Position numbers and translations under genes: made by a program | From: Lichenostomus cassidix | Lineage: Eukaryota > Chordata > Aves > Passeriformes > Meliphagidae | DNA: 64,000 nucleotides | Assembly (NCBI GenBank): GCA_008360975.2 | Contig: CM039179.1 | Span: forward strand, 56,148,666 to 56,212,665 | Reading direction: 5' to 3' | Shown: piece after piece, positions 36,370-46,917 of the stretch | Position numbering within the stretch: the stretch's first letter is position 1 | How the letters are laid out: every line of letters begins with the position of its first letter | Notes under the pieces: model-generated | What the model was told of the DNA's origin: nothing | Seen by the model: the letters and a program-made list of their open reading frames with translations, nothing else | The model's database searches: none

Positions 36370-39019
36370 ACTGTCAAAAGGTGATTCATCTGAACAGCCT
36401 TAGACAAGAAACTTAGGGTAGAATGAATTGCCTGCTGGAGATGTCTATCTCTGTCCATTTACTTCAGAGAAAGTATAGATGACTAATTTAATCTCCCAAA
36501 GTCACTTCTCTACAAGCTTGACTGAAGTTCAATAAAATGAACCTTTCCCTCAGTTCTATTACGAGAACTGTACAGCAAACTAATTAAATATGTAATAGCT
36601 TAGCAAGATACACTTTTAGCTATGGATTAGGGCTAAACAAACCCCTACACCTATATAGCCTAGGTGTTTGAAAAACTTCAGGGAAGATTTAATGCTTTGT
36701 AGTACAGTCTGGTGTCTTTGAGGAGATAGTAAAAACTCTTCTTTCTCTACTGGAGGTTCTCTCTCATGATTCTCATATTTCTTTACTTTCACTATGCAGT
36801 CATCTCAGCTTCTACCAGGGAAACTAATTCAGGAGCCAGGTCTTTATGTGATCAATCTCTTTTGCAACATTCAAATTATTTCCTTTGATTAGAAGTTTTT
36901 ATACTGGATCTCAGCAGGATACTTGTTCAGAAATCCAGCGATTTTTTTCTGAAAATTAATGTGCTTTTTTCAAACATCTACCTTTGTCAAGATAAAAATA
37001 TCCCAGTTTCTGTCCTGAATGTCACATCTCCTTATGAGGCTTTTAAGTGGAGGCTGTCTTCCAATGCTGCTGCTTTCAGAAGTTTAACGAAACTCTCTTG
37101 CAGTGGTAGCAACAGAAGCCCTTGAAAGCAAGCTTCCTTTGCACACGGGTGCTCCCTGCTTTGCAGAATATTCTGAAAATATGAATGCCTACCTCTTGTT
37201 CTAAATTGTTAACTGACACCTGATTTCCCTGTGCACTTTTGTCTAGTGAGAGCCTATGTACATGTGGCACAGAATATCCTGTCCCAGCAGTCTTTGTAAG
37301 AGCCAGATGTTAAACTTGACAGATTAAAGCCAGTGCTCAAAACCCCTTCAGTTTTTGTATTTTGCCCCCACCTCTTCTAGCAAGCTGAATAGTCACATGC
37401 GTGTATTCAATCACGTACTCAACAGGACTGCTTTTTTAGTGTTGTTACTGCAGAGAGATGCCCTAGAGGACAAAATAATCTGCTATATGGTATGATTTTG
37501 CTTGACTAGAAAAGCTTTACTCTTGAGCACTAGAAGGACCATGGGTGTATAGTGAAGACTTGAACTACACGCAGTTGTTTGGATAGGCAGGACTCAAATA
37601 TCAATGACTAGAATAAATGGTAAGAAAATCTTTTGCTCAGCATGCAGTGTTTTCAAAAGTACGTCCCATGCTCACATTCATGCTCTTTCATTGCAGGAAA
37701 ACTCTTTGTCTTGCCTTCCTCGAATGTTAAAATTATAGGTTTCCTCCCTCACCAATTTAGTTTTTCCTATTATGTATGAATTACAATGCTGTCTGCAAGC
37801 ATAAGAGCCCATGTTGTTCTGTCCCAAGTTAAGCACAGCACAAAGAACAACCTTGACTTAAAGCCCTTACAGCCCAAGCTTGAGACATGGGATGAGATTT
37901 ACTTAGAGTTTTTGTAGAGATGTTGGTATGTAACAGCAGCTTGAGAATTTAAAGTAATTTTTGTCCCTCAGCAAAACAGGGACCACTGCTAAAAACAATT
38001 TAAGAGCAAATGGATCTTAAGTGTGTCTCCTTAAATTAAGGGGTTTGCACAGCTGGACAGTTCATCACATTTCATTTGTTTAATTTCAGACATATAAAGC
38101 TTTAACATTGACATTTCAGCTGGTCATACTATAGTCACTGAGATAAAAATTATGGCATAATTCTCCTGCTCTATTTTGATATGTAAATTAAAGTAATATG
38201 AAGAACTTGAATTTCAAGAGCCTCTAGGTGGATTGATTCAGGTATGCACATCAGAAGTAAAATTTTCAAATGCTCGCATAAGGTGTTATACAGTCTAGTT
38301 TACCAGATTTTCCTAAATCTAAATCTGTTGATTTTTAGTAATTTTTTTAGAAGTAAAAAACATTGATAAGAAACCGTTCCTTTCAGTTTTACATTTTCAT
38401 TTAACAGCTTAATATGACCTCTCTCTTTACTTACATGTTCTTTCTTGTAGCTCAGCAGTTTTAATTTACAGAAAACACAGGACAGCAGAATCACTCATGT
38501 CTGAGAAACCTGATGTGAGGAATCCTATCAGGAGATAACAGAAGTTATCTGCCTAACTGAAGAAGTAACTACCTTTGGCTATATGATATTTGCTAAGACG
38601 CAGTTATTGTGTGGACTCTGCACAGTGTGAAGTAAAACAAGCAGAAGGGAAGTGGCTGGATCAAGCATCTTTTATTTGTTCATGCCCCTGTTTTTTGTTT
38701 TCTTTGGGGCCCATTATTCTAGGAATCCACAGATATTCTGCTGGTCTTTTCCCTGCTTTTCAGTGTGTGCTGATCAGAAATCTGACTTAATGTATTTTTC
38801 AATAACTTATAGCCACTGTGTAAAATTAAAATGGATATGAAATGTAAATATCTGAAAAGTCAGAAACTGATGAGACATAAAAATTTAATTTCATTAGAAA
38901 ATACAGAATTCATGTGATGTAATCCAGTTTTCTATTATTTTCTAATATTCAGGCAATTACTTTAGTAGAGTTCTAAGTAAGTGGTTCCAAATTCTAATAT
39001 TCAGCATGCAGGTTTGTGT

Positions 39020-39432
39020 ATTCATAGAGTCATAGATTCATGGAGATTGGAAAAGACCCCCAGGATCATCGAGTCTGAACTTTGACCAAACACTACCATG
39101 TCAGCTGAAGTATAGCAGTAAGTGTCTCATCCAGTCATTTCTTTAACACGTCAGGGATGGTGAATCCACCCCTTCCCTGAGCAGCCCATTCTAATGCCTA
39201 CATACTCATTCAGTGTGTGTAAGAAATTCTTCCTGAAGTTCAGTCTGAACCTCCCCTGGCACAGTGTGAAGCAATTTCATCCTGTTGTTGGTTGCCTGAG
39301 AGAAGAGGCCGACACCCACCTGGCTACAACCTCCATTCCGGCAGCTGTAGAGAAGGAAAAAGTCTCCTCTGAGCCTTTTTCTCTTCAGACTAAACAACCC
39401 CAGGTCCTTTAGCCACTTCTCATAGGACTTAC
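39020..39432 (-). mobile_element. CR1 3' portion, first half of an interrupted copy
   Basis: The + strand begins TTCATAGAGTCATAGATTCA, the reverse complement of the CR1 octamer tail, and continues through the 3' UTR and the end of ORF2 up to the motif CTTCTCATAGGACTT. At 39433 a long LTR interrupts it, and the CR1 resumes near 40896 with AGATCCTTCCCCATG. The two halves together form one 5'-truncated minus-strand CR1. It is the oldest layer of the nest. Confidence 0.9.
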
Positions 39433-40895
39433 TGTTGTGGTTTGACCTAGACTGGGTGTTAGATGCTCACCAAAGCCTCTCTATCACTCTCCTCTGCAAT
39501 TGTATGAGAGAGAGAAATTATAACAAAAGGCTCGTGGGTTGAGATAAGGGCACAGAGAGATCACTCACCAACTGCTTTCAAGGGCAAAACAAATTTCACT
39601 TAGGGAAATCAGTTGAATCTATTACTAATCAAAATCAGAGTAGGTTAATGAGAAGTAAAACAGATCTTAAAAACACCTTCTCCCCACCTTTCCCTCCTTC
39701 CCAGTCTATTCTCAGTTCTTTACCTCCTCTCCTAAATCACTGCAGGCAGACGGGGAATGGGGGTTACCATCAGTTCATTGCATGTTTTTTCTGCCACTGC
39801 TTCCTCCACAGGGAAAGGAATCTGCAGCAGTGCAGAACCTAAAGGCAGCTCTCCCCTGCTGCGGGGGAGGGCTGCCCCAGAACCGGAACACGCAGGATGG
39901 TCATTCCATGGCCACGAGCTGTGGGGCTGGTCAGACTGGGTCTTTGTGGAAGCGTCGCAGGTTTAGAAAGGCAGCTGTTTCGTTCCAGGTCTCCATGGTG
40001 CTTTTATTGTGGAAAACAGGGGAGGGGTTGGGGGACTGAGGAGGGGGATGGGAAAATAAGGGAGTGAGCAAGTTCCATGCGAGCCCAGAACCAAAGAGAC
40101 CTGTTTCGGATCTTGCTGGGGTTTTTATCTCTAGGGATGGGAGGCGGTCCTGACTCACATCCAGTCAGAGGGGTCAGGGGGGCGGGGTCACAACAACAGG
40201 AATCCTTCTTCTGCTCCAGCATGGGGTCCCTCCCACAGGAGACAGTGCTCAATGAGCTTTTCCAACACGAGCCTGTCCTATAGCCTACTGTTCTCCATGA
40301 ACTGCTCCAGCCTGGGTCCCTTCCAGGGGGTCACAATATTACCAGGAAACCTGCTCTAGCATGGGCTCCTCTCTCCACGAGTCCACAGGTCCTGCCTGGA
40401 ACCTACTCCAGTGTGGATTTCCCATGGGGTCACAGCCATCATTTGGGCATCCTCCTGCTCCAGTGCAGGGCTCTTCCAGGGGTTGTAGGTGGATCTCTGC
40501 TCTACTGTGGACCTCCATGGGCTGCAGGGGCACATCTGCCTCACCATGGTCTGTACCAGGGGCTGCAGGGGAATCTCTGCTTTGGTGCCTGGAGCATCTC
40601 CTTCCCTCCTTCTGCTCTGAGCTGGGTGTGTGTTGGGCTGTTTCTTTCACATACTAACATTCCTCTCTTCTCTATTGCAATTCCTTCTGGGCAATAACTG
40701 TTTTTCCTTCTCAAATATGTTATCACAGAAGCATCACTACCATCTCTGATTGGCTCTGCCTTGGCCATCAGTGGGTCTGTCTTGGATCTGGCAAGCATTG
40801 GCTCTGCCAGACATGGGAGAAGCTGCTGGCAGCTTTTGTCAGAAGCCGCCCCTCTGGACCCCCTGGTACCATAACCTTGCTGCCTAAACCAATAA
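39433..40895 (-). mobile_element. Long avian LTR inserted in CR1 and itself interrupted
   Basis: It begins TGTTGTGGTTTGACCTAGAC and carries CTCGTGGGTTGAGATAAGG, shared with the LTR at 3952-4516. This shared U5-side motif gives the minus-strand orientation. Between about 40205 and 40580 it holds an internal array of degenerate units of about 30-60 bp, each with CTGCTCCAGC-type cores followed by a GGG-T-C-C-C segment (seen near 40213, 40303, 40350, 40405, 40456). It runs to about 40895; the exact end is unclear because the final bases do not give a clean CA and the flanks (CTTAC / CTCCC) match poorly. Excluding the nested element it is about 1.1 kb. No gag-pol is present, so it is a solo LTR. 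Confidence 0.85.
39823..40198 (-). mobile_element. Solo LTR nested within another LTR, 6-bp target duplication
   Basis: On the + strand it starts TGCAGCAGTG and ends ACAACAACA, flanked by perfect GGAATC repeats (39817-39822 and 40199-40204). Removing the element and one repeat restores the host LTR consensus without a gap, which confirms the boundaries. In the sense (minus) direction there is a TATA-like GATAAAAAC near 40128-40120. A C-rich tract follows, then AATAAA (40008-40003), then about 180 bp of U5-like, CpG-bearing sequence. U3 is only about 70 bp. The 376-bp length and 6-bp duplication suit an alpha/beta-retroviral (ERVK) group. It is the youngest layer of the nest. Confidence 0.9.
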
Positions 40896-41023
40896 TCTCC
40901 CCTTCTAGATCCTTCCCCATGTTCATTGTCCTCCTCTGGATACATTCCAACACTTCAATGTTTTTCTTGAAGTGAGGGGCTCAGAAGTAGACACAGGAAT
41001 CAAGGTATGTCCTCACCAGTGCC
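40896..41023 (-). mobile_element. CR1, second half of the interrupted copy
   Basis: It resumes the CR1 consensus at about AGATCCTTCCCCATG and continues through CCTCCTCTGGATACATTCCA and AAGTGAGGGGCTCAGAAG to CCTCACCAGTGCC, where the copy is 5'-truncated. It is continuous in the element with 39020-39432. Confidence 0.88.
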
Positions 41024-41709
41024 TTCTTGACATTTACGCAAATTTTCTAAAGTGATACTTTCACCTACGGAAATTTACAAAAAAGACAGCTGTAATCAAA
41101 GTTTCACTCATAAAGCTGATATACAAGTTTTATATGTTACACCTTGCTCAAACATTTACGCTTATAAGTTGCATACTGAGGGTCATTTATCTCTATGTAA
41201 ATGTGCTATAATGCTATATTGCAAGAGGTTTTATTATGCATCCAAATAAGTGCTGGAGTGTTGTATATGAAGCAGATTATATGTTAGTTTTGCCTGATAT
41301 GGTGTGGGCCAGAACCAAATGACTTTATCAGTCATGTGTTTCTCGGAAAAAATTTCATTTCTTCAAGTGAAAAATAGGATTTTTTATTAATTTGATGGAG
41401 CATGAATATTCCACTAAACTTGAATAAGATTTGCTTTACCAAGCAAATTTGAAACCATTCTGAAGCCTTTTATCCAATGTCAGTTTAATGTCAATACGGA
41501 AACGCTCCTGAGAGCAGGAATCAGATTGCGAATTTTCCATCTCTCAGCTGAGTAGCTGAGCTACAGGGCTAAAAAGCCTCTTGTTTGGTTATGAAAGTAG
41601 AAGACGATAAACTACTTGGTTGAGTTTGAAACTACATATATAATTCCATTCGAATACTGTCTCTGATTAACATCCTCATAGAAAAGCCATTGAAATATGG
41701 GCTGTTCGA
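41024..41709. other. Unannotated AT-rich sequence
   Basis: Nothing is recognised between the interrupted CR1 and the next CR1 piece. Confidence 0.6.
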
Positions 41710-42045
41710 GTGTTGATTGGTGGAAGAGAGTCCAGTGGAAGCCAATAATTAGCAGTATACCCCAGGGATTAATAGTGGTTCCAGTCCTGTTCAAAATCCT
41801 CAGTGATGAGCTGGATGATGGTGCAGGGGGTTTTCTCCAGCAAGTTTGCTCATGATCAAAAACTAGGAGGAGTGGCTGATGCACGAGAGGGTTGTGCTGC
41901 CATCCAGAGAGACTTCAAGAGTCTGGAAATGTGGACTGACAGGAATCTCAGGGAGTTTAACAAGGGGAAGTGTAAAGTTCTGCACCTTGGTAGGAACAAT
42001 CCCACTCCTGTACATATGCTGTGGTCTCCTGTCTTATAGGGGTAA
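41710..42045 (+). mobile_element. CR1 internal fragment (RT catalytic to C-terminal region)
   Basis: It covers the equivalent of the RT P-Q-G block (CCCCAGGGATTAATAGTGG), the catalytic block and the downstream segment. The 41803-42039 frame reads S-S-K-F-A-H-D, then G-C-A-A-I-Q-R-D, then F-N-K-G-K-C-K-V-L-H-L-G-R-N. The catalytic F-A-D-D is F-A-H-D, so the polymerase is inactive. Both ends are truncated; the 3' UTR is missing. Confidence 0.88.
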
Positions 42046-45000
42046 TACTATACAAAGAATTTGATAATGTTTGTATGTCCTTAAAAAACAGAGATGAAAC
42101 ATTGCCCTTTTTTTTTTATGGTAAGTGTTTTGGAAATAAGAAAACCCCAATAATTTTCTAGATCATGAACACAGCAATTTTTTATCTTCTCTTGTGGCTT
42201 AAAAAAACTTGGATGGACTCCGGAGCATTTGGGCAAATTTTATAGGACAGAAGGGGACTGAAATCACAGACTATAGGACTGATATAAGGAAAGGAACTAA
42301 TTTTATTTCTTAGGAAAAGAAACTCTCCAACAAAATCCTGACTACAGAATAGGATTATGTGCAAGAGTAATGGCAAGTGAGTTACTAAATATCAGTGGTG
42401 GTCACTGCACACTTTAAAATCTAAACTTAAAACTTAAGGTCATTTTTCTGATTTTACTAACTGATATTTTAAAGACAATGAAGAAGTGAAGAACCTTGTG
42501 AAAAAAAGATTTAGACTATCATATATTAATGGAAAATAGCAGGCAAATGAGGAATGTGCATTTTTAGATTGCAGGAACTATATAGTGCCCAATAATGTAT
42601 GAAGAAGTGAATGTCTCTTTTCATATTCAACCAAGAATCCAGGGTCTTAAAACATCATATCTCAACAAACAAAAAAAAAGTGAATTTGTAAATACCCAAT
42701 CTTTTTATTTTTGAGCACAGAAATATAATCACACCATCATCATCATCTTTAAATTATTCAAAATGATTTAATAAAATGTTTCTATTCAATTAGTTAGCTG
42801 CATTGCTCTGGATAAGAGTAGATTTGCTCATCCAAATATTATGTTGCTATAAATTACATCAGAGAATGCAAACAAAAACTGGAATGCTGTCCTTAGTCAG
42901 GATGCCTTCCTTCAGTCTCTTGCAATGTCCTGTCTGGAGTTTTTTCATCTTCACATTCCACAAAAATGGAACTGGGATTAAAATTTTCTCCAGAACTAAT
43001 CGCAGAAAACACTTAGTCCAAACAGAATATGCTTTATATTTGCTGAAGAACAGCAGCCTGCAAATAACAAACTATTTAAGAAAACTCAAGAAAATCTATA
43101 GTATATCTTTCTTTCTAAAGTTAGTGTTTCTCTTTAAAAGGGCAAATTATAATTCCTTTTGTTTGAGCTGTTGAGCTTGACCCTGGTGTTAATTGAGAAT
43201 GGAAGAGAGAAGAGAGAGAAGACTCTGTTGTTGATAGTTCTGCTTTTCTGCTTTATATGTGCTACTTATTGACAGACAATCCACTGCCTACTGCTTGTAA
43301 GCAAGAGATAGAGCAGCTTTATGTTATCCATGAAAACTATAAGCCTCTGTGACACTGCCAATTGATCTGCAGAAAGATCACATAATATTTGAAGGATATC
43401 AATAAAAGTGTTATAAATTGTCAGAACCAAATGTATCTTAGAAGCCTTAGATAAGGATGCTTCTCAAGCACACCCCGGATATCTGGAAGTTAGACACCCC
43501 ACCCTAAACAGCTGGTTAGGCTCTCTCAGGCATGTTCAGCTGGCAAAGTACAGAGACAGAAATGTACTTTGAAATTCAATCTCTCTCCATTGGCCATAGA
43601 GGAAACTTACGTATTTGTCTTACACTAGGAATTCGACTTTTCAATGAGTAAAGCTGCATAGGATACATCTTCCTGTCTGGATCCAGAATATTAGAATTCT
43701 CTCTTTTGGGAATGAAGTATTTTTAAAACAAATGAAAATCAACAGAAATTATTTTTATATGAAATAGAGATTTTCACAGAAATTTACATTGGATTTAGAA
43801 CCATGCTATAGACTTGCCATTCTCAGTTACTGTTTCCTAATTAGTTTCATCTGAGATAGGTACAAACTACAAAGAAAAAAAAATACAGCCTAGTGTCTTT
43901 CCTTAAAATAAACAGATCTGTTGCATAGCTTGGTTATTTCCAATATAGACATATTAATATATTTTGTTATTTTCCAATGTTTTATGTCTTCTTAGGTTTT
44001 TTATATGAATGCAAAGAGCTTTTTAGATTACATGTACAATTGACTGCATTTTGAAAAATATTGTATATCTCCTGGTTACTTGATTTTTTTCTCTATGGGA
44101 TTATCAAACAAATCAGACATTTGTCTTCTTTTGTCACTCAATCAGACTTTTTAGTGGTATCTATCAGTCTATCTAGTCTCTCTTTTGCCTGGAATGTCTG
44201 TTATAGTACATAAGTGCTGCACTGCATCAATATTAGAAAGCTCAAAATGTTCTGTGTGAAACTCAAGGAAGTTATTCTGCCACTTGGCTCCTCAGACTGC
44301 TTTTTTCAGCATGCTAATTTGCAGAACTGGGTTACTGGTTTCATTGCTAATGATGAGATCAGAATAAGCTGTTGCTGCTCTTGCTGCATTGAGTGACAGA
44401 TACCCCCCTGCAAAGAGCAAGTTTGTGTGAGTTTTTTTCTGAAGAATCAAACTGTTAGCTCTGCTACTGAATGCCTATATCAGCAAAGAACTTTTAAAAG
44501 CCATAGAGTGTGTTTTGTCTTTAATCCCGAGAACAGAGTACTTCCATCTATCAACAAGAAAAATACATGGTGTAAAACCTAGAGGTACACTTGAAAAAAA
44601 CAAAAGAGGTGGCTTTGCATATTACTCTTGAACAAGTTTCAAATGTGTCTGTATCAAGAAAAGTTAAAGCTATCAAAGAACTCTAGAATATTTAAAAGTC
44701 ATTATAATGCCTTTATAAGGTATTTGTGGGATACAATGCCCTCTTTCAGGTTAGCAGAAGTGACAAGAAAAAGCCATGCACATTTTATTGACATATATCT
44801 GTATAGGAACTAAAAGTATACCAATTGGTGCGTTATCAACTGGAGTATCAAATAACATCAGTAAAATGCTTTTCTGAAAATCTCAGGTTCTTAAAATATT
44901 GTTTATTTTGTTTCAGAACAAAAGAAACATCTACAATCGTAATGTGAGGTTGTCGCTCTTACCTCTTAGGTCACTTCTTTTAAGAAGCCTAGAACTTTAA

Positions 45001-45424
45001 AGTGGCTCTTTACATTTAGTGCCTCACATAAGGAAAATGATTCACCAGTCACCCTGAAACTGGCTGAAAGAAAAAGGAAACCTAGACAGGAGGACAATAG
45101 AAGAAGGAGAAAATAGAGGAAGAGTAATAGACAAAGAAATAAGGACATGTAAAGTGGAGGAAAACCCTTTCAGAGCAATAGCCATGACATCTCTCGAGGG
45201 CCATGATGTGAAAAGCTGTCACAGAATAAGCTGCATCAATCATGGTCATTTATTGTTTGTTGAGCTCTGAAATTTTGCATGATTCTGCAGATAATGCAGT
45301 TCATAACCACTCCAAAGAACACATGAGAATGTCTGTAAAACCACCTATTCCAAATTAACAGAGTTTCAGGACACAGACAATCATGTGACACTACAGCGTC
45401 TTTCTCATAGAATTAGCTTATTAT
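42046..45424. other. Unannotated AT-rich sequence
   Basis: No gene or transposon is recognised. A short (CAT)4 lies at 42735-42747 and a purine-rich segment at about 45063-45130. The 123-codon frame at 42803-43174 has no recognisable domain. Confidence 0.55.
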
Positions 45425-45628
45425 TAAAAAAAACCAAACAAACCCAGAAACAATAAAAAATCTCAGCAAACAAGAACTAAAAAAACAACAGAACCAACCA
45501 ATTAACCAACCAAAAAACACCAACAAACCCAAAACCTTAAAAAAATGAAAAAGCCAACAAGGAAACAAAACATACAAAAAACAAAACAAACAAACAAAAA
45601 AAATTAAAAAAAGAAAGAAAAGAAAACC
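45425..45628. repeat. A/C-rich low-complexity tract, 200 bp
   Basis: This is the longest of the strand-asymmetric tracts. The + strand is overwhelmingly A and C, in CAAA, CCAA and AAAC clusters, with hardly any T or G until the final purine run (AAGAAAGAAAAGAAAA). Confidence 0.9.
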
Positions 45629-46048
45629 TTAAATCATTGCAACTCACAGCAAATATACTACCACTGGAGGGCTTGTCCTCAAACAGATATTTCCTGGCAT
45701 ATCTATAATCTATGCTGCCTTAACTGTATTGTTTTCAGATCAGTATGGACATTCTGTTTCAAAATAATAGTAATTTTATTTGGAATAATTACTCTAGTGT
45801 AATTATTCTGGGACAAAATAACAGTTTTGGCATACAGAACATCCACATGGGAGCTAAGACTGATAGAACTATGGCAGAATAATTAGTACAGTGCATCTAT
45901 GCCAGGAAATATCTATGTGTATACAAGCCAGCATGTCAACATTATATTCTTTTTACTTACATTCCCTAGGCTGAGAGTTTTTTCTACTGGATTTTATGTT
46001 GCACATAGTCTATTTCATTCTTTTTGTTAAAGGACTATTATAAAACGT

Positions 46049-46404
46049 TTGGCTTGGAGATGTGCAGCCATGGAGCAGGGTCTGTCCCTGGTAGCAGGTG
46101 AGGGGTTGGGAGCCATGTCCAGTGGAGCACTGGAGCAGGCTGAGCCTGAGGTCTGCCTCAGCAGCAGGAGGAAGGGGAGAGTGGCAGCAGTGGGGGACTG
46201 CTGTTGCAGGGGGACAGAGGACACCGCCTGCCCACCTGGCTTCCTGCCCAGGAGGGCTTCCTGCTTGCCAGGTGCTTGGATGCAGAATGTTACAGAGACA
46301 CTGCCAAAGCTTGTCCAGCCCTTGGACTGTCACCCCTTGCTGTTTTTCCTGATGGGCACCAATGATGCTGTCAGGGAGATGTGGAGTACATCTCAAGTGT
46401 GAAA
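46049..46404 (+). pseudogene. CR1 ORF1 esterase (SGNH hydrolase) relic
   Basis: This is a 117-codon open frame. Residues 48-56 correspond to the V-G-D-S-L-L-R-G-T block I of the CR1 ORF1 esterase, but the nucleophile region reads G-D-C-C-C, so the catalytic serine is replaced by cysteine. Residues 104-107 retain G-T-N-D, the block III motif that supplies the oxyanion-hole Asn. Block V with the catalytic Asp/His lies downstream and is lost, as the frame stops at 46402. In live CR1 elements this protein is thought to act with the RNA during retrotransposition. This copy is dead, but it is a rare remnant because most CR1 copies are truncated long before ORF1. Confidence 0.8.
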
Positions 46405-46720
46405 GCGCGACTGTTGGGGTGAGGGTGAAAGGCATGGAGCCTGGGGTCCAGGGCAGTTTTCTTCTCAGTACTGAGATGGGGATAGAGGGTAGATTTAGAT
46501 TAGCTATTGGGAAGAAATTCTCCCTATGAGGGTGGTGAGGATCTGGAACAGGATGCACAGAGAAGATATCCCACCCCTGGAAGTGCTCAAGACCATGCTG
46601 GATGGGCCTTTGAGCAACCTGATCTGGTGGAATGTGCATGTCCATGGCAGGAGGATTGGAACAGATAATTGTTAGGGTCCCTTCCAACCCAAACCATTCT
46701 GTGATTCTGTGTGTTACTGT
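46049..46720 (+). mobile_element. Rearranged CR1: ORF1 esterase segment joined to 3' UTR
   Basis: The first ~420 bp match CR1 ORF1, including its SGNH/GDSL-type esterase domain. At about 46470-46485 the sequence jumps to the CR1 3' UTR (GGTAGATTTAGATTAGCTAT onward) and ends in the octamer tail CATTCTGTGATTCTGTG (about 46695-46712). The whole of ORF2 (endonuclease and RT) is absent. Either an internal deletion or a recombination event between copies produced it. It could also be a non-autonomous CR1 derivative if other copies share the junction. It lies directly upstream of a second CR1 tail. Confidence 0.82.
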
Positions 46721-46737
46721 GTAGATGATTGGAAACT

Positions 46738-46917
46738 TGAACCTGGTTGTTCAGTGACATTGTGAAGTCTCCAGCCCTGCAGATATTCAAAACCTGACCA
46801 GGAGTGACCTTGAGCAACACACTCCAGCTCTACCTGCCTTGAGGAGAGAAGCTGAACTAGATGATCTCCAAAAGTGCCTGCCAGTATCAAATGTTTCATG
46901 ATCCTTTGATTCTGTAA
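46738..46917 (+). mobile_element. Second CR1 3' end, in tandem
   Basis: GTGAAGTCTCCAGCCCTGCAG, then a G-A-T-A-T-T-C-A-A-A-A-C-C-T-G-A-C-like stretch, then GAACTAGATGATCTCCAAAAG, and a degenerate octamer end TGATTCTGTAAA near 46917 mark another CR1 3' UTR. It follows the previous CR1 tail by about 20 bp in the same orientation, so the two are independent insertions or a tandem 3'-end duplication. Confidence 0.8.

Larger units (their letters stand above)
34849..39019. other. Unannotated AT-rich sequence
   Basis: No gene or transposon is recognised. The simple repeats at 36066-36128 and 36354-36369 are listed separately. Open frames of 60-90 codons (for example 34906-35184 minus and 38590-38840 plus) have no recognisable domain. 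Confidence 0.55.

Noticed and set aside
42803..43174. 123-codon plus-strand frame
   Set aside because: Composition follows the AT-rich background; no domain, signal or splice context seen.
46010..46687. 225-codon minus-strand open frame
   Set aside because: It is antisense to the CR1 ORF1/3' UTR copy at 46049-46720, whose plus strand carries recognisable CR1 protein motifs.
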